Positions 9,486 through 19,183 of a DNA stretch of 64,000 nucleotides are shown piece after piece. A program made the position numbers and the translations under genes. A model generated the notes under the pieces. The model had not been told where the DNA came from. It made no database searches and saw only the letters and a list, made by a program, of their open reading frames with translations. This DNA is from Jiangella alkaliphila (GTDB taxonomy: Bacteria > Actinomycetota > Actinomycetes > Jiangellales > Jiangellaceae): positions 4,558,001 to 4,622,000 of the forward strand of contig NZ_LT629791.1 in NCBI RefSeq assembly GCF_900105925.1, written 5' to 3'. Positions within the stretch are counted from its first letter, which is position 1. Every line of letters begins with the position of its first letter.

Positions 9486-10711
9486 CGTGACATCGCTCCG
9501 TTACTGTCGTACGGGATCTTCGCCCGCACCTCGTAGCCGCCACCGCGGCGCGGTCCGGCCGCGAGGGTTCCACCATAGAGGGCCACCCGCTCGCGCATGC
9601 CCAGCAGGCCATGGCCGGGCCGGCGCCCCTCCAGCGCCGCCGCGACGCCGTGACCGTCGTCGCAGATCTCGACGTGCACCTCCGACGGCAGGTAGCGGAC
9701 GTGGACGGTGGCGGCGGACGGGCCGGCGTGCTTGATGGTGTTCGTCAGGGCCTCCTGGATGACGCGGAACGCGGCGAGGTCGACGCCGACGGGCACGGCG
9801 CCCGATTCGCCGTCGACCGTCACGTCCACCGGCAGCCCGGCGTCGCGCATCTGCTCGGCCAGCTGGGCGAGGTCGCCGAGGCCCGGCTGGGGCGCCAACG
9901 TGGCCGGTTGCGCGCCGCGGTCGTCGCCGTCGGGGGTGCGCAGGACGCCGACGACGCGGCGCATCTCCGCCAGCGCGGACCGGCCGATGTTCTCGATCGC
10001 CTCCAGCGCGACGGCGGTGCGGTCGACGTCGCGGTGCAGCGCTCGCCGCGCGCCGGCCGCCTGCACCGTCATGACCGACACGTGGTGCGCGACGACGTCG
10101 TGCAGCTCGCGGGCGATGCGCGAGCGCTCCTCGGCGATGGCGGCCCGCACCTCGACGTCGTTCGCCCGCTCCAGGCGGCGGGCGCGGTCCTCCAGCTCGG
10201 CCGTGTAGAGCCGGCGGCTCCGCACCGCCCGGCCGATGCCCCACGCACCGAGGATGAGCAGGCCGCTGATGATCACGCTGGGGCCCGTGTCGGGCGTCAG
10301 CTCCTCGTGGCGGGACGCGCTGGCCAGGGTGTACGCGACGGAGACCGCGATCTGCACGGTCACCACCAGCACCGACGCGCTCAGGGTGGCGTAGTTGGCG
10401 GCGGTGTAGACGGCGATGAGCATCACCGCCGCGGCCGTCGGCATGGCGTAGTCGACGGCGATGAAGGGCAGGACGGCCGCGGCGGTGAACAAGCCGACGG
10501 CGACCGGGTAGCGCCGCCTGACGATCAGCGGCAGCGTGACGACCAGCACCACCGCGACCCCCAGCGCGTCGGGCTCGGCGTAGTCGATGCCCCCGGGGTC
10601 GGTGTACACGAACAGCGCGACGACCGCCGTCACCGCCAGCACGACGGTGACCGACGCGTCCAGCAGCCACGGCTCGATGCGTGGGAAGAGCTTGGCGCGC
10701 GCCGTTGTCAC
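9482..10711 (-). CDS. Two-component sensor histidine kinase, HisKA_3 type
   Basis: A 409-residue membrane kinase of the LiaS/DesK type. About five to six membrane segments occupy residues 15-150. A short coiled coil (LEDRARRLERANDVEVR) leads to the dimerisation/phosphoacceptor motif IARELHDVVAHHVSVMTVQA, and the HATPase domain includes RVIQEALTNTIKHAG and GHGLLGMRERV. The GTG at 10711 was chosen because the protein then begins TTARAKLFPRIEPWLLD just before the first membrane helix. An in-frame ATG at 10777 would add 22 non-conserved residues. It has no recognisable extracytoplasmic sensor domain, so it may sense the membrane or its partner exporter. Confidence 0.92.
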   Translation of the reverse strand: MTTARAKLFPRIEPWLLDASVTVVLAVTAVVALFVYTDPGGIDYAEPDALGVAVVLVVTLPLIVRRRYPVAVGLFTAAAVLPFIAVDYAMPTAAAVMLIAVYTAANYATLSASVLVVTVQIAVSVAYTLASASRHEELTPDTGPSVIISGLLILGAWGIGRAVRSRRLYTAELEDRARRLERANDVEVRAAIAEERSRIARELHDVVAHHVSVMTVQAAGARRALHRDVDRTAVALEAIENIGRSALAEMRRVVGVLRTPDGDDRGAQPATLAPQPGLGDLAQLAEQMRDAGLPVDVTVDGESGAVPVGVDLAAFRVIQEALTNTIKHAGPSAATVHVRYLPSEVHVEICDDGHGVAAALEGRRPGHGLLGMRERVALYGGTLAAGPRRGGGYEVRAKIPYDSNGAMSR

Positions 10712-10911
10712 ACGATCAACGGTAGGCCGCCCCGCACCCGCCGCGACTCGTCCTCGACGTGGAGCTGTGGTCTCCACCGGCAGGAGGATCCGCCCGAGGG
10801 ATCAGGGGGTGTCAGACGGTGTCGGACGGCACCAGGCCGAGCTAGGCGAAGACGAACCCGTCGGCAACGTCCCCGGTCGACCCTGGGCGGCACCTCACTA
10901 GGTTGCGAGGC

Positions 10912-10938
10912 TGACTAGATCGCGTTACTGTCTAGTCA
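10912..10938. promoter_or_regulatory. Inverted repeat over padR start: promoter/operator, leaderless type
   Basis: Arms TGACTAG (10912-10918) and CTAGTCA (10932-10938) are perfect inverted repeats separated by 13 bases. Between them is a TANNNT-type -10 box, TACTGT (10926-10931), six bases before the PadR ATG at 10938, so the transcript is probably leaderless. The last base of the right arm is the A of that ATG. A PadR dimer bound here would block its own promoter, the usual autoregulation in the family. The role is inferred; the repeat and spacing are seen. Confidence 0.5.
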
Positions 10939-11285
10939 TGCCCGACGAGAGATGGCCGGCCGAGTGGATGCGGGCCGTGCTGCCGCTCAGCGTCCTGAGC
11001 ATCGTGGCCGACGAGGAGACCTACGGGTACGTCATCGCCCGGCGGCTCGACGACGCCGGCTTCGGCACGGTGAAGGGCGGCACGCTGTACCCGATCCTCG
11101 GGCGCCTCGAGGACGACGGGCTGGTGACGTCGTCCTGGCGCCAGGGCGAGGGCGGGCCGGGCCGCAAGTACTTCGCCGTCACCCCGGCCGGCCGGGCCGC
11201 GCTGGGCGAGCGCACCGAGCGCTGGGCGGCCTTCGCCGCGACGACCAACGGACTGTTCACGACCAGGAAGGCTGACGCCACATGA
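10938..11285 (+). CDS. PadR-family transcriptional regulator
   Basis: A 115-residue winged-helix regulator. It has the PadR hallmark layout: VLSIVADEETYGYVIARRLDD (helix 1), GGTLYPILGRLEDDGLV (recognition helix and turn) and the wing GPGRKYFAVTPAGRAAL. It carries only a short C-terminal helix, so it belongs to the PadR-s2 class. The next gene, a HAAS-domain membrane protein, overlaps by ATGA. PadR plus HAAS-type pairs commonly control membrane-stress or exporter genes; the divergent kinase/regulator/exporter cluster may be a target, but that is inference. Confidence 0.93.
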   Translation: MPDERWPAEWMRAVLPLSVLSIVADEETYGYVIARRLDDAGFGTVKGGTLYPILGRLEDDGLVTSSWRQGEGGPGRKYFAVTPAGRAALGERTERWAAFAATTNGLFTTRKADAT

Positions 11286-11854
11286 TCACCGATGCAGACG
11301 ACTGGGACGCCGGACGCGAAGTCTCGAAACAGCGGCGATCCCCACAAGGGAAAAGAGAACAGTACCGCCGCGAGCTGCTCGCCGCGCTGCGGCTGCGCGA
11401 CGTCGACGCCGACCGCATCGGCGAGGTGCTGGCCGAGGTCGACAGCCACGTCGCCGAGACCGGCGAGGACCCGCGCGACGCCTTCGGGGCGCCCGCCGAC
11501 TACGCGCGCGTCGTCGGCGAGGGGCACCACCGGCTGACGCCGGGGGAGCGGCGCACCCGCAACGCCGGCCACGCCCTGGTGGGTGGCGCGGTCGGTGCCG
11601 TCAGCGCCATCGGCATCATGGCCGTGACCAGCGGCGACGACACCGCACTCGGCGTGCCGTCGTGGCTCGTCCTGACCATCGGTGTCGTGGCCGCCGTCAT
11701 CGGCATCGTGCTGCTCGCCGTCCGGACCCGCGTCGTCCGCGACCCGCGCACCGGCGAGCCGGTCGATCCGTCGCAGCGCTGGTTCGCGCCCATCACGCTG
11801 GCCGTGTACGTCGTCGTGATGGGCGTGTGCGCGGGCATCGGCACCCTGCTCTGA
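11282..11854 (+). CDS. HAAS-domain (DUF1700-like) membrane protein
   Basis: A 190-residue protein. The N-terminal half is soluble and helical (REQYRRELLAALRLRDVDAD, then VDSHVAETGEDPRDAFGAPA), the pattern of the HAAS domain found next to PadR regulators. Three membrane segments follow at about residues 103-120, 128-148 and 170-188. The gene overlaps padR by ATGA. It probably acts with the PadR protein at the membrane; the molecular function is not known. An alternative in-frame start further in (MQTTG) belongs to another frame and was not used. Confidence 0.75.
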   Translation: MITDADDWDAGREVSKQRRSPQGKREQYRRELLAALRLRDVDADRIGEVLAEVDSHVAETGEDPRDAFGAPADYARVVGEGHHRLTPGERRTRNAGHALVGGAVGAVSAIGIMAVTSGDDTALGVPSWLVLTIGVVAAVIGIVLLAVRTRVVRDPRTGEPVDPSQRWFAPITLAVYVVVMGVCAGIGTLL

Positions 11855-12002
11855 CCGGGCGGCGTCAGGCGCCCCGACACTCGACCGCCTTGGCTAGCCC
11901 AGTCGTCCCACGAGGCCGGGCATATCAGGCGCTCTCACGACGGCCAGCCTTGCCAAGGGCGGCGGCGGCCATCGAGGTGTGGCCGGCAGCCGTCAGCCGG
12001 CG

Positions 12003-12905
12003 TCAGGCGTCGACGGGGGAGGTGCGGGGGGACGGGGCCTCGTCGTCGTCGACGGCGTCGACCCGTTCCGGCAGCGGCGGCGGGGTGCCGCCGTAGGCCG
12101 GGCACAGGGCCTGGTGCGCGCACCAGTCGCACAGCCGGCTGGGGCTGGCCCGCCAGTCGCCGGACTCGGTGGCGCGCTCGATGGCGGCCCACAGCGCGGC
12201 CAGCTTGCGCTCGGTGGCCCGCAGGTCGGCTTCGTCGGGCTCGTAGCGCAGCAGCTCGCCGCTGCCGAGGTAGATGAGCTGCAGCAGCCGCGGCACCACG
12301 CCGTGCAGCCGCCACAGCACCAGCGCGTAGAACCGCATCTGGAACATCGCCCGCTGCTCGAACCCGGCCCGCGGCGCCTTGCCGGTCTTGTAGTCGACGA
12401 CGCGGAGGTCGCCGGTGGCCTCGGCGCGGTCGAGGCGGTCGACGTAGCCGCGCAGGCGCAGCCCGGAGTCGAGCGTCGTCTCGACGTACAACTCGCGTTC
12501 GGCCGGCTCGAGGCGGCGCGGGTCCTCGAGCGCGAAGTACTTCTCGACCAGCTCCTCGGCACTGGCCAGCCACGCGGTGAGCGCCGAGCCGTCGGCGTCG
12601 TCGGCGAACAACTCGGCGACCGCGGGCTCGGCCGCGAGCAGCTCGTCCCACACCGGCCGGACCAGCTCGGTGGCGTGGCCGGGGGTGCGCTCGCCGGCGG
12701 GGAGGTCGTACAGCCGCTCCAGCACGCTGTGTACGACGGTGCCGCGGGTCGCCTCGGAGCTGGGCGGCTCGGGCAGCCGGTCGATGGTGCGGAAGCGGTA
12801 GAGCAGCGGGCAGGTCATGAAATCGGCCGCCCGCGACGGCGACAGGCTGGGCACGCGTTCGGCCCCGGGGTCGTCCCCGGGGGCGGTGCGCGTGCGGATC
12901 GTCAT
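12003..12905 (-). CDS. RecB-type PD-(D/E)XK nuclease, Fe-S containing
   Basis: A 300-residue stand-alone nuclease of the PDDEXK_1/RecB family. The helix SPSRAADFMTCPLLYRFRTI carries the first cysteine, HSVLERLY follows, the catalytic strand pair is GYVDRLDR ... LRVVDYKTGK (Asp and Asp-X-Lys), and a C-terminal cluster CDWCAHQALC supplies the remaining iron-sulfur ligands, as in AddB and Cas4. This gene lies beside trmI/arc in many actinobacterial proteasome loci. It probably degrades or trims DNA ends; whether it works with the later helicase or exonuclease genes is unknown. Confidence 0.92.
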   Translation of the reverse strand: MTIRTRTAPGDDPGAERVPSLSPSRAADFMTCPLLYRFRTIDRLPEPPSSEATRGTVVHSVLERLYDLPAGERTPGHATELVRPVWDELLAAEPAVAELFADDADGSALTAWLASAEELVEKYFALEDPRRLEPAERELYVETTLDSGLRLRGYVDRLDRAEATGDLRVVDYKTGKAPRAGFEQRAMFQMRFYALVLWRLHGVVPRLLQLIYLGSGELLRYEPDEADLRATERKLAALWAAIERATESGDWRASPSRLCDWCAHQALCPAYGGTPPPLPERVDAVDDDEAPSPRTSPVDA

Positions 12906-12980
12906 GTTCGTGACTGTAGATCACCCCTCCGACAGAGCGGGGCCGCACACGCCGCGACCTCGGCCACGTAGCCTTGGAAG

Positions 12981-14090
12981 ATGGCAACCGGTCGCGGGCG
13001 GCAGTTGAGTCTCGGACGCATCGCGGGCATCCCCGTGTACGTCAGCCCCACGTGGTTCCTGGTGGCCGCCATCATCACGTTCGGCGGCCGCGACCTCGTC
13101 CTCGACTATCTCCCCGAGCTGAGTGACGGCGGCGCCTACCTCGTCGCGTTCCTGTTCGCCGTGCTGCTCTATCTCTCGGTGTTCGTGCACGAGCTCGGCC
13201 ACGCCCTGACGGCCCTGCGGCTGGGCCTGCCGGTGCGCGGCATCACCCTGCACTTCCTCGGCGGCTACACCGAGATCGAGCGCGACGCGCCCACGCCGGG
13301 CCGCGACCTCGTCGTCTCGGCGGCCGGGCCGCTGCTGTCGCTGGCGCTCGGCGGGCTCGGCCTGCTGGCCGGACAGGCCATCGACGACCGCGTGCTGACG
13401 TTCCTGGTGTGGGAGCTGGCGGTCGCCAACCTGATCGTCGGCGTGTTCAACGTGCTGCCGGGGCTGCCGCTCGACGGCGGCCACATGCTCCGCGCCGCGG
13501 TCTGGCGGTTCACCGGCGACGAGCACCGCGGCACCGTCGTCGCGGCGCGGTCCGGCCAGGTGCTGGCGGGCCTGGTCCTGGTGCTGCCGTTCGCGCTCAA
13601 CGGCGGCCGGCCGGAGCTGTTCACCATCATCTGGGCCGGTCTGGTGGCGGCGCTGCTGTGGAGCGGCGCCACTCAGGCGCTCGCCGTCGGCCGCATGCGG
13701 GCCCGGCTGCCGCGCCTCGACACCCGGACGCTCGCGCGCAAGGCCGCACCGGTCGCGCCCGACCTGCCGGTGTCCGAGGCCATGCGCCAGGCGCACGATG
13801 CGGGCGTGACGTCGCTGGTCATCGTCGACAGCGCCGGCCGCCCCACGGGCATCGTCAGCGAGAGCGCCGTGGCGGCCATCCCCGAGCAGCGCCGCCCCTG
13901 GGTGACCATCGGCCAGTCGGCGCGGTCGCTGCAGCACGGCCTGATCCTGCCGCTCGACGTCCGCGGCGACGACCTCCTCAAGGCGATGCGCGAGATGCCT
14001 GCCACCGAGTACCTGGTGGTCGACGCCGAGAGCCGGGTCTACGGCGTCCTCGTCACGTCCGACGTCGACCACGCGCTGGCCGCCCGCTGA
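12981..14090 (+). CDS. Site-2-type membrane metalloprotease with CBS domains
   Basis: A 369-residue M50 peptidase (SpoIVFB/Rip3-like). Zinc site HELGH is at residues 70-74 and the second motif LPLDGG at 162-167, within about six membrane segments. Two CBS motifs occupy roughly residues 245-365 (PVSEAMRQAHDAGVTSLVIV, later EYLVVDAESRVYGVLVTSDV), probably binding adenine nucleotides and gating activity. The family cuts membrane-embedded substrates such as anti-sigma factors; no substrate can be named. It is divergent from the RecB-type nuclease gene and is commonly found just upstream of trmI and arc. Confidence 0.93.
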   Translation: MATGRGRQLSLGRIAGIPVYVSPTWFLVAAIITFGGRDLVLDYLPELSDGGAYLVAFLFAVLLYLSVFVHELGHALTALRLGLPVRGITLHFLGGYTEIERDAPTPGRDLVVSAAGPLLSLALGGLGLLAGQAIDDRVLTFLVWELAVANLIVGVFNVLPGLPLDGGHMLRAAVWRFTGDEHRGTVVAARSGQVLAGLVLVLPFALNGGRPELFTIIWAGLVAALLWSGATQALAVGRMRARLPRLDTRTLARKAAPVAPDLPVSEAMRQAHDAGVTSLVIVDSAGRPTGIVSESAVAAIPEQRRPWVTIGQSARSLQHGLILPLDVRGDDLLKAMREMPATEYLVVDAESRVYGVLVTSDVDHALAAR

Positions 14091-14128
14091 CGCCGTCCGG
14101 CCGCCGCCCTGTCGGTGCCGGCCGATAG

Positions 14129-15049
<921 letters not shown>

Positions 15050-15142
15050 AGAGGATTCCACGTCCCCCGGACCAAAAGTCAACATCTGGTCACTAGCTGA
15101 TCTCCTGCATGGCGTTCGGCCCGGGCAACTGTAAGGTCTGGC

Positions 15143-15167
15143 TATAGACGACCCCCTTCCGAGGAGG
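15143..15167 (+). promoter_or_regulatory. Probable arc promoter -10 box and ribosome binding site
   Basis: A -10-like TATAGA lies at 15143-15148 and a strong Shine-Dalgarno GAGGAGG at 15161-15167, six bases before the ATG at 15174. This supports the chosen arc start and suggests that arc has its own promoter within the 124-base gap after trmI. No clear -35 box is seen. Confidence 0.5.
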
Positions 15168-15173
15168 TGCGAG

Positions 15174-16859
15174 ATGGCGTCGTACGACGATGGCTTCGAT
15201 CACGGCCGTCGCGGGTCCGGGCGCGAGCCGTCCGACATGGCCGGCGAGGTGGCTTTTCTCGAAGCCCGACTGGCATCGGTGAATGCCCAGAACGAGCGGC
15301 TTGCGGCCACGCTTCGCGAGGCACGCGACCAGATCGTGGCGCTCAAGGAGGAGATCGACCGGCTCGCGCAGCCGCCGTCCGGTTTCGGCACCTACCTCTC
15401 CAAGTACGACGACGGCACCGTCGACGTCTTCACCGGCGGCCGCAAGCTCCGCGTGGCGGTCAGCCCCGACGTCGAGTTCGACGACCTCCGACCCGGCCAG
15501 GAGGTCATGCTCAACGAGGCCCTCAACGTCGTGCGGGCGCTCGAGTACGAGCAGGTCGGCGAGGTCGTCATGCTCAAGGAGCTGCTCGCCGACGGCGAGC
15601 GCGCCCTGGTCATCGGCCACACCGACGAAGAGCGCGTGGTGCGCATCGCGTCGCCGCTGCAGGACACCGGCATGCGGGTCGGCGACTCCCTGCTGCTCGA
15701 GCCGCGCGCCGGGTTCGTCTACGAGCGGGTCCCGAAGTCCGAGGTCGAGGAGCTCATCCTCGAAGAGGTCCCCGACATCGACTACTCCGACATCGGCGGC
15801 CTGACCCGGCAGATCGACCAGATCCGCGACGCCGTCGAGCTGCCGTTCCTGCACGCGGAGCTGTTCCGCGAGCACGAGCTGCGCCCGCCGAAGGGCGTGC
15901 TGCTCTACGGCCCGCCCGGGTGCGGCAAGACGCTCATCGCCAAGGCCGTCGCGAACTCGCTGTCCAAGCAGATCGCCAAGCTCAAGGGGATGTCCGAGCA
16001 CAAGTCGTACTTCCTCAACATCAAGGGCCCGGAGCTGCTGAACAAGTACGTCGGCGAGACCGAGCGGCACATCCGCCTGGTGTTCCAGCGGGCCCGCGAG
16101 AAGGCCAGCGAGGGCACGCCGGTCATCGTGTTCTTCGACGAGATGGACTCCCTGTTCCGCACCCGCGGGTCGGGCGTCTCGTCCGACGTCGAGAACACCA
16201 TCGTCCCGCAGCTGCTGAGCGAGATCGACGGCGTCGAGGGCCTCGAGAACGTCATCGTCATCGGCGCCTCGAACCGCGAGGACATGATCGACCCCGCCAT
16301 CCTGCGGCCGGGCCGGCTGGACGTGAAGATCAAGATCGAGCGGCCCGACGCCGAGGCGGCCCGCGACATCTTCAGCAAGTACCTCACGACCACCCTGCCG
16401 CTGCACCCGGACGACCTCGCCGAGCACGGCGGCGACGCCGTGGCCACCACGGCGGCGATGATCCAGCGGTCGGTCGAGAAGATGTACTCCGAGACCGAGG
16501 ACAACCGCTTCCTCGAGGTCACCTACGCCAACGGCGACAAGGAAGTCCTGTACTTCCGCGACTTCAACTCCGGCGCGATGATCCAGAACATCGTCGACCG
16601 CGCGAAGAAGATGGCGATCAAGGACCTCCTCGACACCGGCGCCAGGGGCCTGCGGGTCCAGCACCTGCTGACCGCCTGCTTCGACGAGTTCAAGGAGAAC
16701 GAGGACCTCCCGAACACCACCAACCCCGACGACTGGGCTCGCATCTCCGGCAAGAAGGGCGAGCGCATCGTGTACATCCGCACGCTCGTCTCCGGCAAGC
16801 AGGGCACCGAGGCCGGCCGTTCCATCGACACCGTGGCCAACACCGGCCAGTACCTCTGA
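15174..16859 (+). CDS. arc: Proteasome-associated AAA+ ATPase ARC/Mpa
   Basis: A 561-residue ring ATPase that unfolds pupylated proteins and feeds them to the 20S core. The N-terminal coiled coil (about residues 25-65) binds Pup, two OB folds follow (about 70-190), then the AAA module with Walker A GPPGCGKT at 246-253 and Walker [13 protein letters not shown]. The C-terminus ends GQYL, the penultimate-tyrosine motif that docks into the alpha ring and opens the gate. The length is about that of known Mpa/ARC proteins. The downstream membrane-protein frame begins at a CTG overlapping its stop. Confidence 0.98.
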   Translation: MASYDDGFDHGRRGSGREPSDMAGEVAFLEARLASVNAQNERLAATLREARDQIVALKEEIDRLAQPPSGFGTYLSKYDDGTVDVFTGGRKLRVAVSPDVEFDDLRPGQEVMLNEALNVVRALEYEQVGEVVMLKELLADGERALVIGHTDEERVVRIASPLQDTGMRVGDSLLLEPRAGFVYERVPKSEVEELILEEVPDIDYSDIGGLTRQIDQIRDAVELPFLHAELFREHELRPPKGVLLYGPPGCGKTLIAKAVANSLSKQIAKLKGMSEHKSYFLNIKGPELLNKYVGETERHIRLVFQRAREKASEGTPVIVFFDEMDSLFRTRGSGVSSDVENTIVPQLLSEIDGVEGLENVIVIGASNREDMIDPAILRPGRLDVKIKIERPDAEAARDIFSKYLTTTLPLHPDDLAEHGGDAVATTAAMIQRSVEKMYSETEDNRFLEVTYANGDKEVLYFRDFNSGAMIQNIVDRAKKMAIKDLLDTGARGLRVQHLLTACFDEFKENEDLPNTTNPDDWARISGKKGERIVYIRTLVSGKQGTEAGRSIDTVANTGQYL

Positions 16860-18121
16860 GCGCACAGCCAGGCCGAGGCGCCGTCCTGCTCGACGCGGGG
16901 CGGCGCCTTCGCCGTTCCTGGCCGGCGCTGGTCGCCCTGGCGGCGGCCGGCCTGGTGGCCCGCGAGTACACGCTCGACGCCGCGGTGTGGGCGGGCCGGC
17001 ACTCGGCGGTGCTCGGCCTGCTGGTGCTGGCGCTGGTGCCGCTCGGCGCCATGCTGGTCACCGTCGCGATGCTGCTGGTCATGCGGCCGTCGACGGTGCC
17101 GCCGGGGCGCCGGGTGCGGACGGTGTTCGCCGTCCTGGGCAGCCTCATCGTCCCGTTCCTCGTCGTCTACGAGCACTACGGCACGTTCGCCGAGGACCAG
17201 CGGCAGTACTACAACCAGGCCGCGCACGACGCCGCCGAGCTGGCCGCCGCGACCGGCGAGGTCACCGACCGGGTCCCGGCCGGCGCGTCGGCGGCGGTGC
17301 TCGGGACGGCGCTCGGCGCGCTGGCGCTGCGGTCGGTGGCCGGGCGGCTGTCGCGCGGGCGGCCCCGGACGTCAGGGCGGCGCACGGTGCTGCAGGTACT
17401 GGCCGGCTACTGCGACGTCGTCTGGATCGTGCTCGGCGTCTTCGTCGTCACGCTGGCCACGCGCGAGGGCCGCGAGTGGTGGTCCGGGCGGGTCGTCACG
17501 GACCGGCTGGAGCGCTGGTGGACGGAGCTGACGGACCGGTTCGAGCTGCTCGACCGGCTCGCCGCCGGACTCGTGCCGACGACGGACCTGCTGGTCGCGG
17601 GGGTGTTCACGGGCCTGGTGGTGCCGATCTCGTGGCTGGCGTTCGGGACCATCGTGTACGGGACGCAGCCGGCCGAGGCGGTCGCGCCGGTGGCCGGCCG
17701 GGTCTCCGTCCGGCTGAGCGCCCGCGTGGGCGAGCAGAACCTCGCCCGGGCCTGGCGGGCCGGCCTGGACGGCGAACGCCGGTTCGGGCCGCTGGCCGCC
17801 GGGCTGGCGATGATCTGGCGGTCCGGCTGGTCGTCGGCGCTGCTGTTCTGCCTGGCCTACGTCGTGGTCGGGCTGAGCGGGCAGCTCGTCTGGGGCGTCG
17901 CGCGGCTGGCGGTCGGACCGGCACCCGTGCTCGACTGGACGGCGCTGGCCGGCCCGCTGGACGCCGTGGCGACGATGCTGGTCCAGGTGCTGTCGGCGGC
18001 GCTGCTGGCGGCCGCGGCGGACGCGCTGGTCAGGCAGCTTCCCGCGGCGCCTGAGCCGGAGGGGGCGCCGGTCACGGCACCGGCAGCGCCCAGTACTCCG
18101 GCAGCAGCTCCAGCGCACTGA
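16856..18121 (+). CDS. Multi-pass membrane protein of unknown function, coupled to arc
   Basis: The reading frame has no ATG before the first membrane helix; the first in-frame GTG is at 16955 and would cut that helix off. A CTG at 16856 overlaps the arc stop as CTGA, the same geometry as the ATGA/GTGA overlaps used elsewhere here, and yields 421 residues starting (M)[19 protein letters not shown] before the helix [15 protein letters not shown]. Seven or eight membrane segments follow, ending in an Ala/Pro-rich tail. The family was not recognised. Its 3' end overlaps the convergent gene by 50 bases. The start choice is inference; the coding character and hydrophobic pattern are clear. Confidence 0.65.
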   Translation: MSAQPGRGAVLLDAGRRLRRSWPALVALAAAGLVAREYTLDAAVWAGRHSAVLGLLVLALVPLGAMLVTVAMLLVMRPSTVPPGRRVRTVFAVLGSLIVPFLVVYEHYGTFAEDQRQYYNQAAHDAAELAAATGEVTDRVPAGASAAVLGTALGALALRSVAGRLSRGRPRTSGRRTVLQVLAGYCDVVWIVLGVFVVTLATREGREWWSGRVVTDRLERWWTELTDRFELLDRLAAGLVPTTDLLVAGVFTGLVVPISWLAFGTIVYGTQPAEAVAPVAGRVSVRLSARVGEQNLARAWRAGLDGERRFGPLAAGLAMIWRSGWSSALLFCLAYVVVGLSGQLVWGVARLAVGPAPVLDWTALAGPLDAVATMLVQVLSAALLAAAADALVRQLPAAPEPEGAPVTAPAAPSTPAAAPAH

Positions 18122-18599
18122 CGCGCACGGCGTCCGGCTCGGCGCCGCCGGGCAGCAGGAAGTACACGACCCCGCCGCCCTCCGGGCCGCCGCACTCGAC
18201 GCCGACCGACTCGTCCTCGTAGGACGGCAGGTGGCGCGACCCGGCCGTGTACCGGTTCCCGTCGGCGTCCTGCAGCTGTGCGGTGCAGGCCAGCGGCTCG
18301 TCCCGGTCGCCGTCGGCGGCCAGTTCCGCGCGCCAGACGGCGTACCCGTCCGGAGGCGGATCGTCCGGCAGCTCGTCCGCGGGGCCGAACGCGGCCAGCC
18401 GCAATGACACGTCGCCCACCGTCGCCCAGCCGTCCCCGGAGCTGGAGTCGCCGGAGCCGCCGGGGGAGACGGGGACGTGCTCGCCGCGCGGCCACCACAG
18501 GTCGCGGGCCGCCTCCGAACCGGGCCAGGCCAGCCCGGCCAGCGCCACCACCATGACCGGCAGCGCGACCCGGTTGCGTCGCCACCACGCCGCGCTCAT
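18072..18599 (-). CDS. Exported single-pass protein, paralogue 1 of 3
   Basis: A 175-residue protein with a basic start (MSAAWWRRNR), one membrane segment (VALPVMVVALAGLAW) and an extracytoplasmic beta-rich domain. A LWWPRGEHVP motif follows the anchor, then a Gly/Ser linker and a domain starting ATVGDVSLRLAAFG. Two cysteines (ACTAQL and VECGGP) could form a disulfide. It is the last gene of a three-gene operon whose members share the anchor plus beta-domain layout (DUF4352-like Ig fold suspected). The function is unknown. Confidence 0.7.
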   Translation of the reverse strand: MSAAWWRRNRVALPVMVVALAGLAWPGSEAARDLWWPRGEHVPVSPGGSGDSSSGDGWATVGDVSLRLAAFGPADELPDDPPPDGYAVWRAELAADGDRDEPLACTAQLQDADGNRYTAGSRHLPSYEDESVGVECGGPEGGGVVYFLLPGGAEPDAVRVSALELLPEYWALPVP

Positions 18600-19183
18600 C
18601 CGGCCTCCGCCGCGTTCGCCAGCTCACGGGAGCGGGGCGTGAGCGGCTCGTCCGCCGCCTCGTCCACCCGCAGCGCCAGCTCGGCCTCGGCCCGTGGCAC
18701 CGTCCGGCCGGGAGCGTCCGGGCTGATCACCAGCGTGAGCCGGCCGAGCGCGTCGGACGGCAGCTCGAACACGACCTCGCCGCGCTCGGGGACCAGCGGG
18801 TCGAACGGGCCGCCGACCATCGGGTTGGTCGCACGGGCGGACGCCGCGTACTCGCGGCCGCGCCGGTCGCGCAGCGCCATGCCGGAGATGGCGGCCGGCC
18901 GGTCCAGCGCCGCCGCCGTGACGTCGACGGCGACCCAGACGCCCTCGCTGCCGAGGTCGTCCAGCCCGTCGGCCAGCACCGTCGCGGCGCGGGCGCCGTG
19001 CACCGTCACTTGGACGGGCTCGACGACGACCGGCTCGCCCACCGTCGCCTCGGTGACGAACGGCCGGGTCTCCGGCCACCAGGTGTCCGCCCGGGAGGCG
19101 ACGGCGCCGGCCGCGACCACGACGGCGGTCATCGCCACCAGTCCGGCCCGGGACGGCCGCCGCACGCGCCGGTGCCGCGCCAT
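18596..19183 (-). CDS. Exported single-pass protein, paralogue 2 of 3
   Basis: A 195-residue protein with a basic start MARHRRVRRPSRAG, a membrane segment (LVAMTAVVVAAGAVAS), then TWWPET (matching the WWP motif of its neighbour) and a beta-rich domain beginning VGEPVVVEPVQVTVHGA. The domain resembles DUF4352-type surface domains in pattern (VAVDVTAAALDRPAAISGMA ... LVPERGEVVFELP). The start at 19183 was chosen because it precedes the anchor and abuts the upstream gene; the stop overlaps the downstream gene by ATGA. The function is unknown. Confidence 0.7.
   Translation of the reverse strand: MARHRRVRRPSRAGLVAMTAVVVAAGAVASRADTWWPETRPFVTEATVGEPVVVEPVQVTVHGARAATVLADGLDDLGSEGVWVAVDVTAAALDRPAAISGMALRDRRGREYAASARATNPMVGGPFDPLVPERGEVVFELPSDALGRLTLVISPDAPGRTVPRAEAELALRVDEAADEPLTPRSRELANAAEAG

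Noticed and set aside
11885-11964. Possible long-range stem CCGCCTTGGC/GCCAAGGGCGG between convergent genes
   Set aside because: The arms are short, imperfect and separated by nearly 60 bases; chance pairing is likely in GC-rich DNA.
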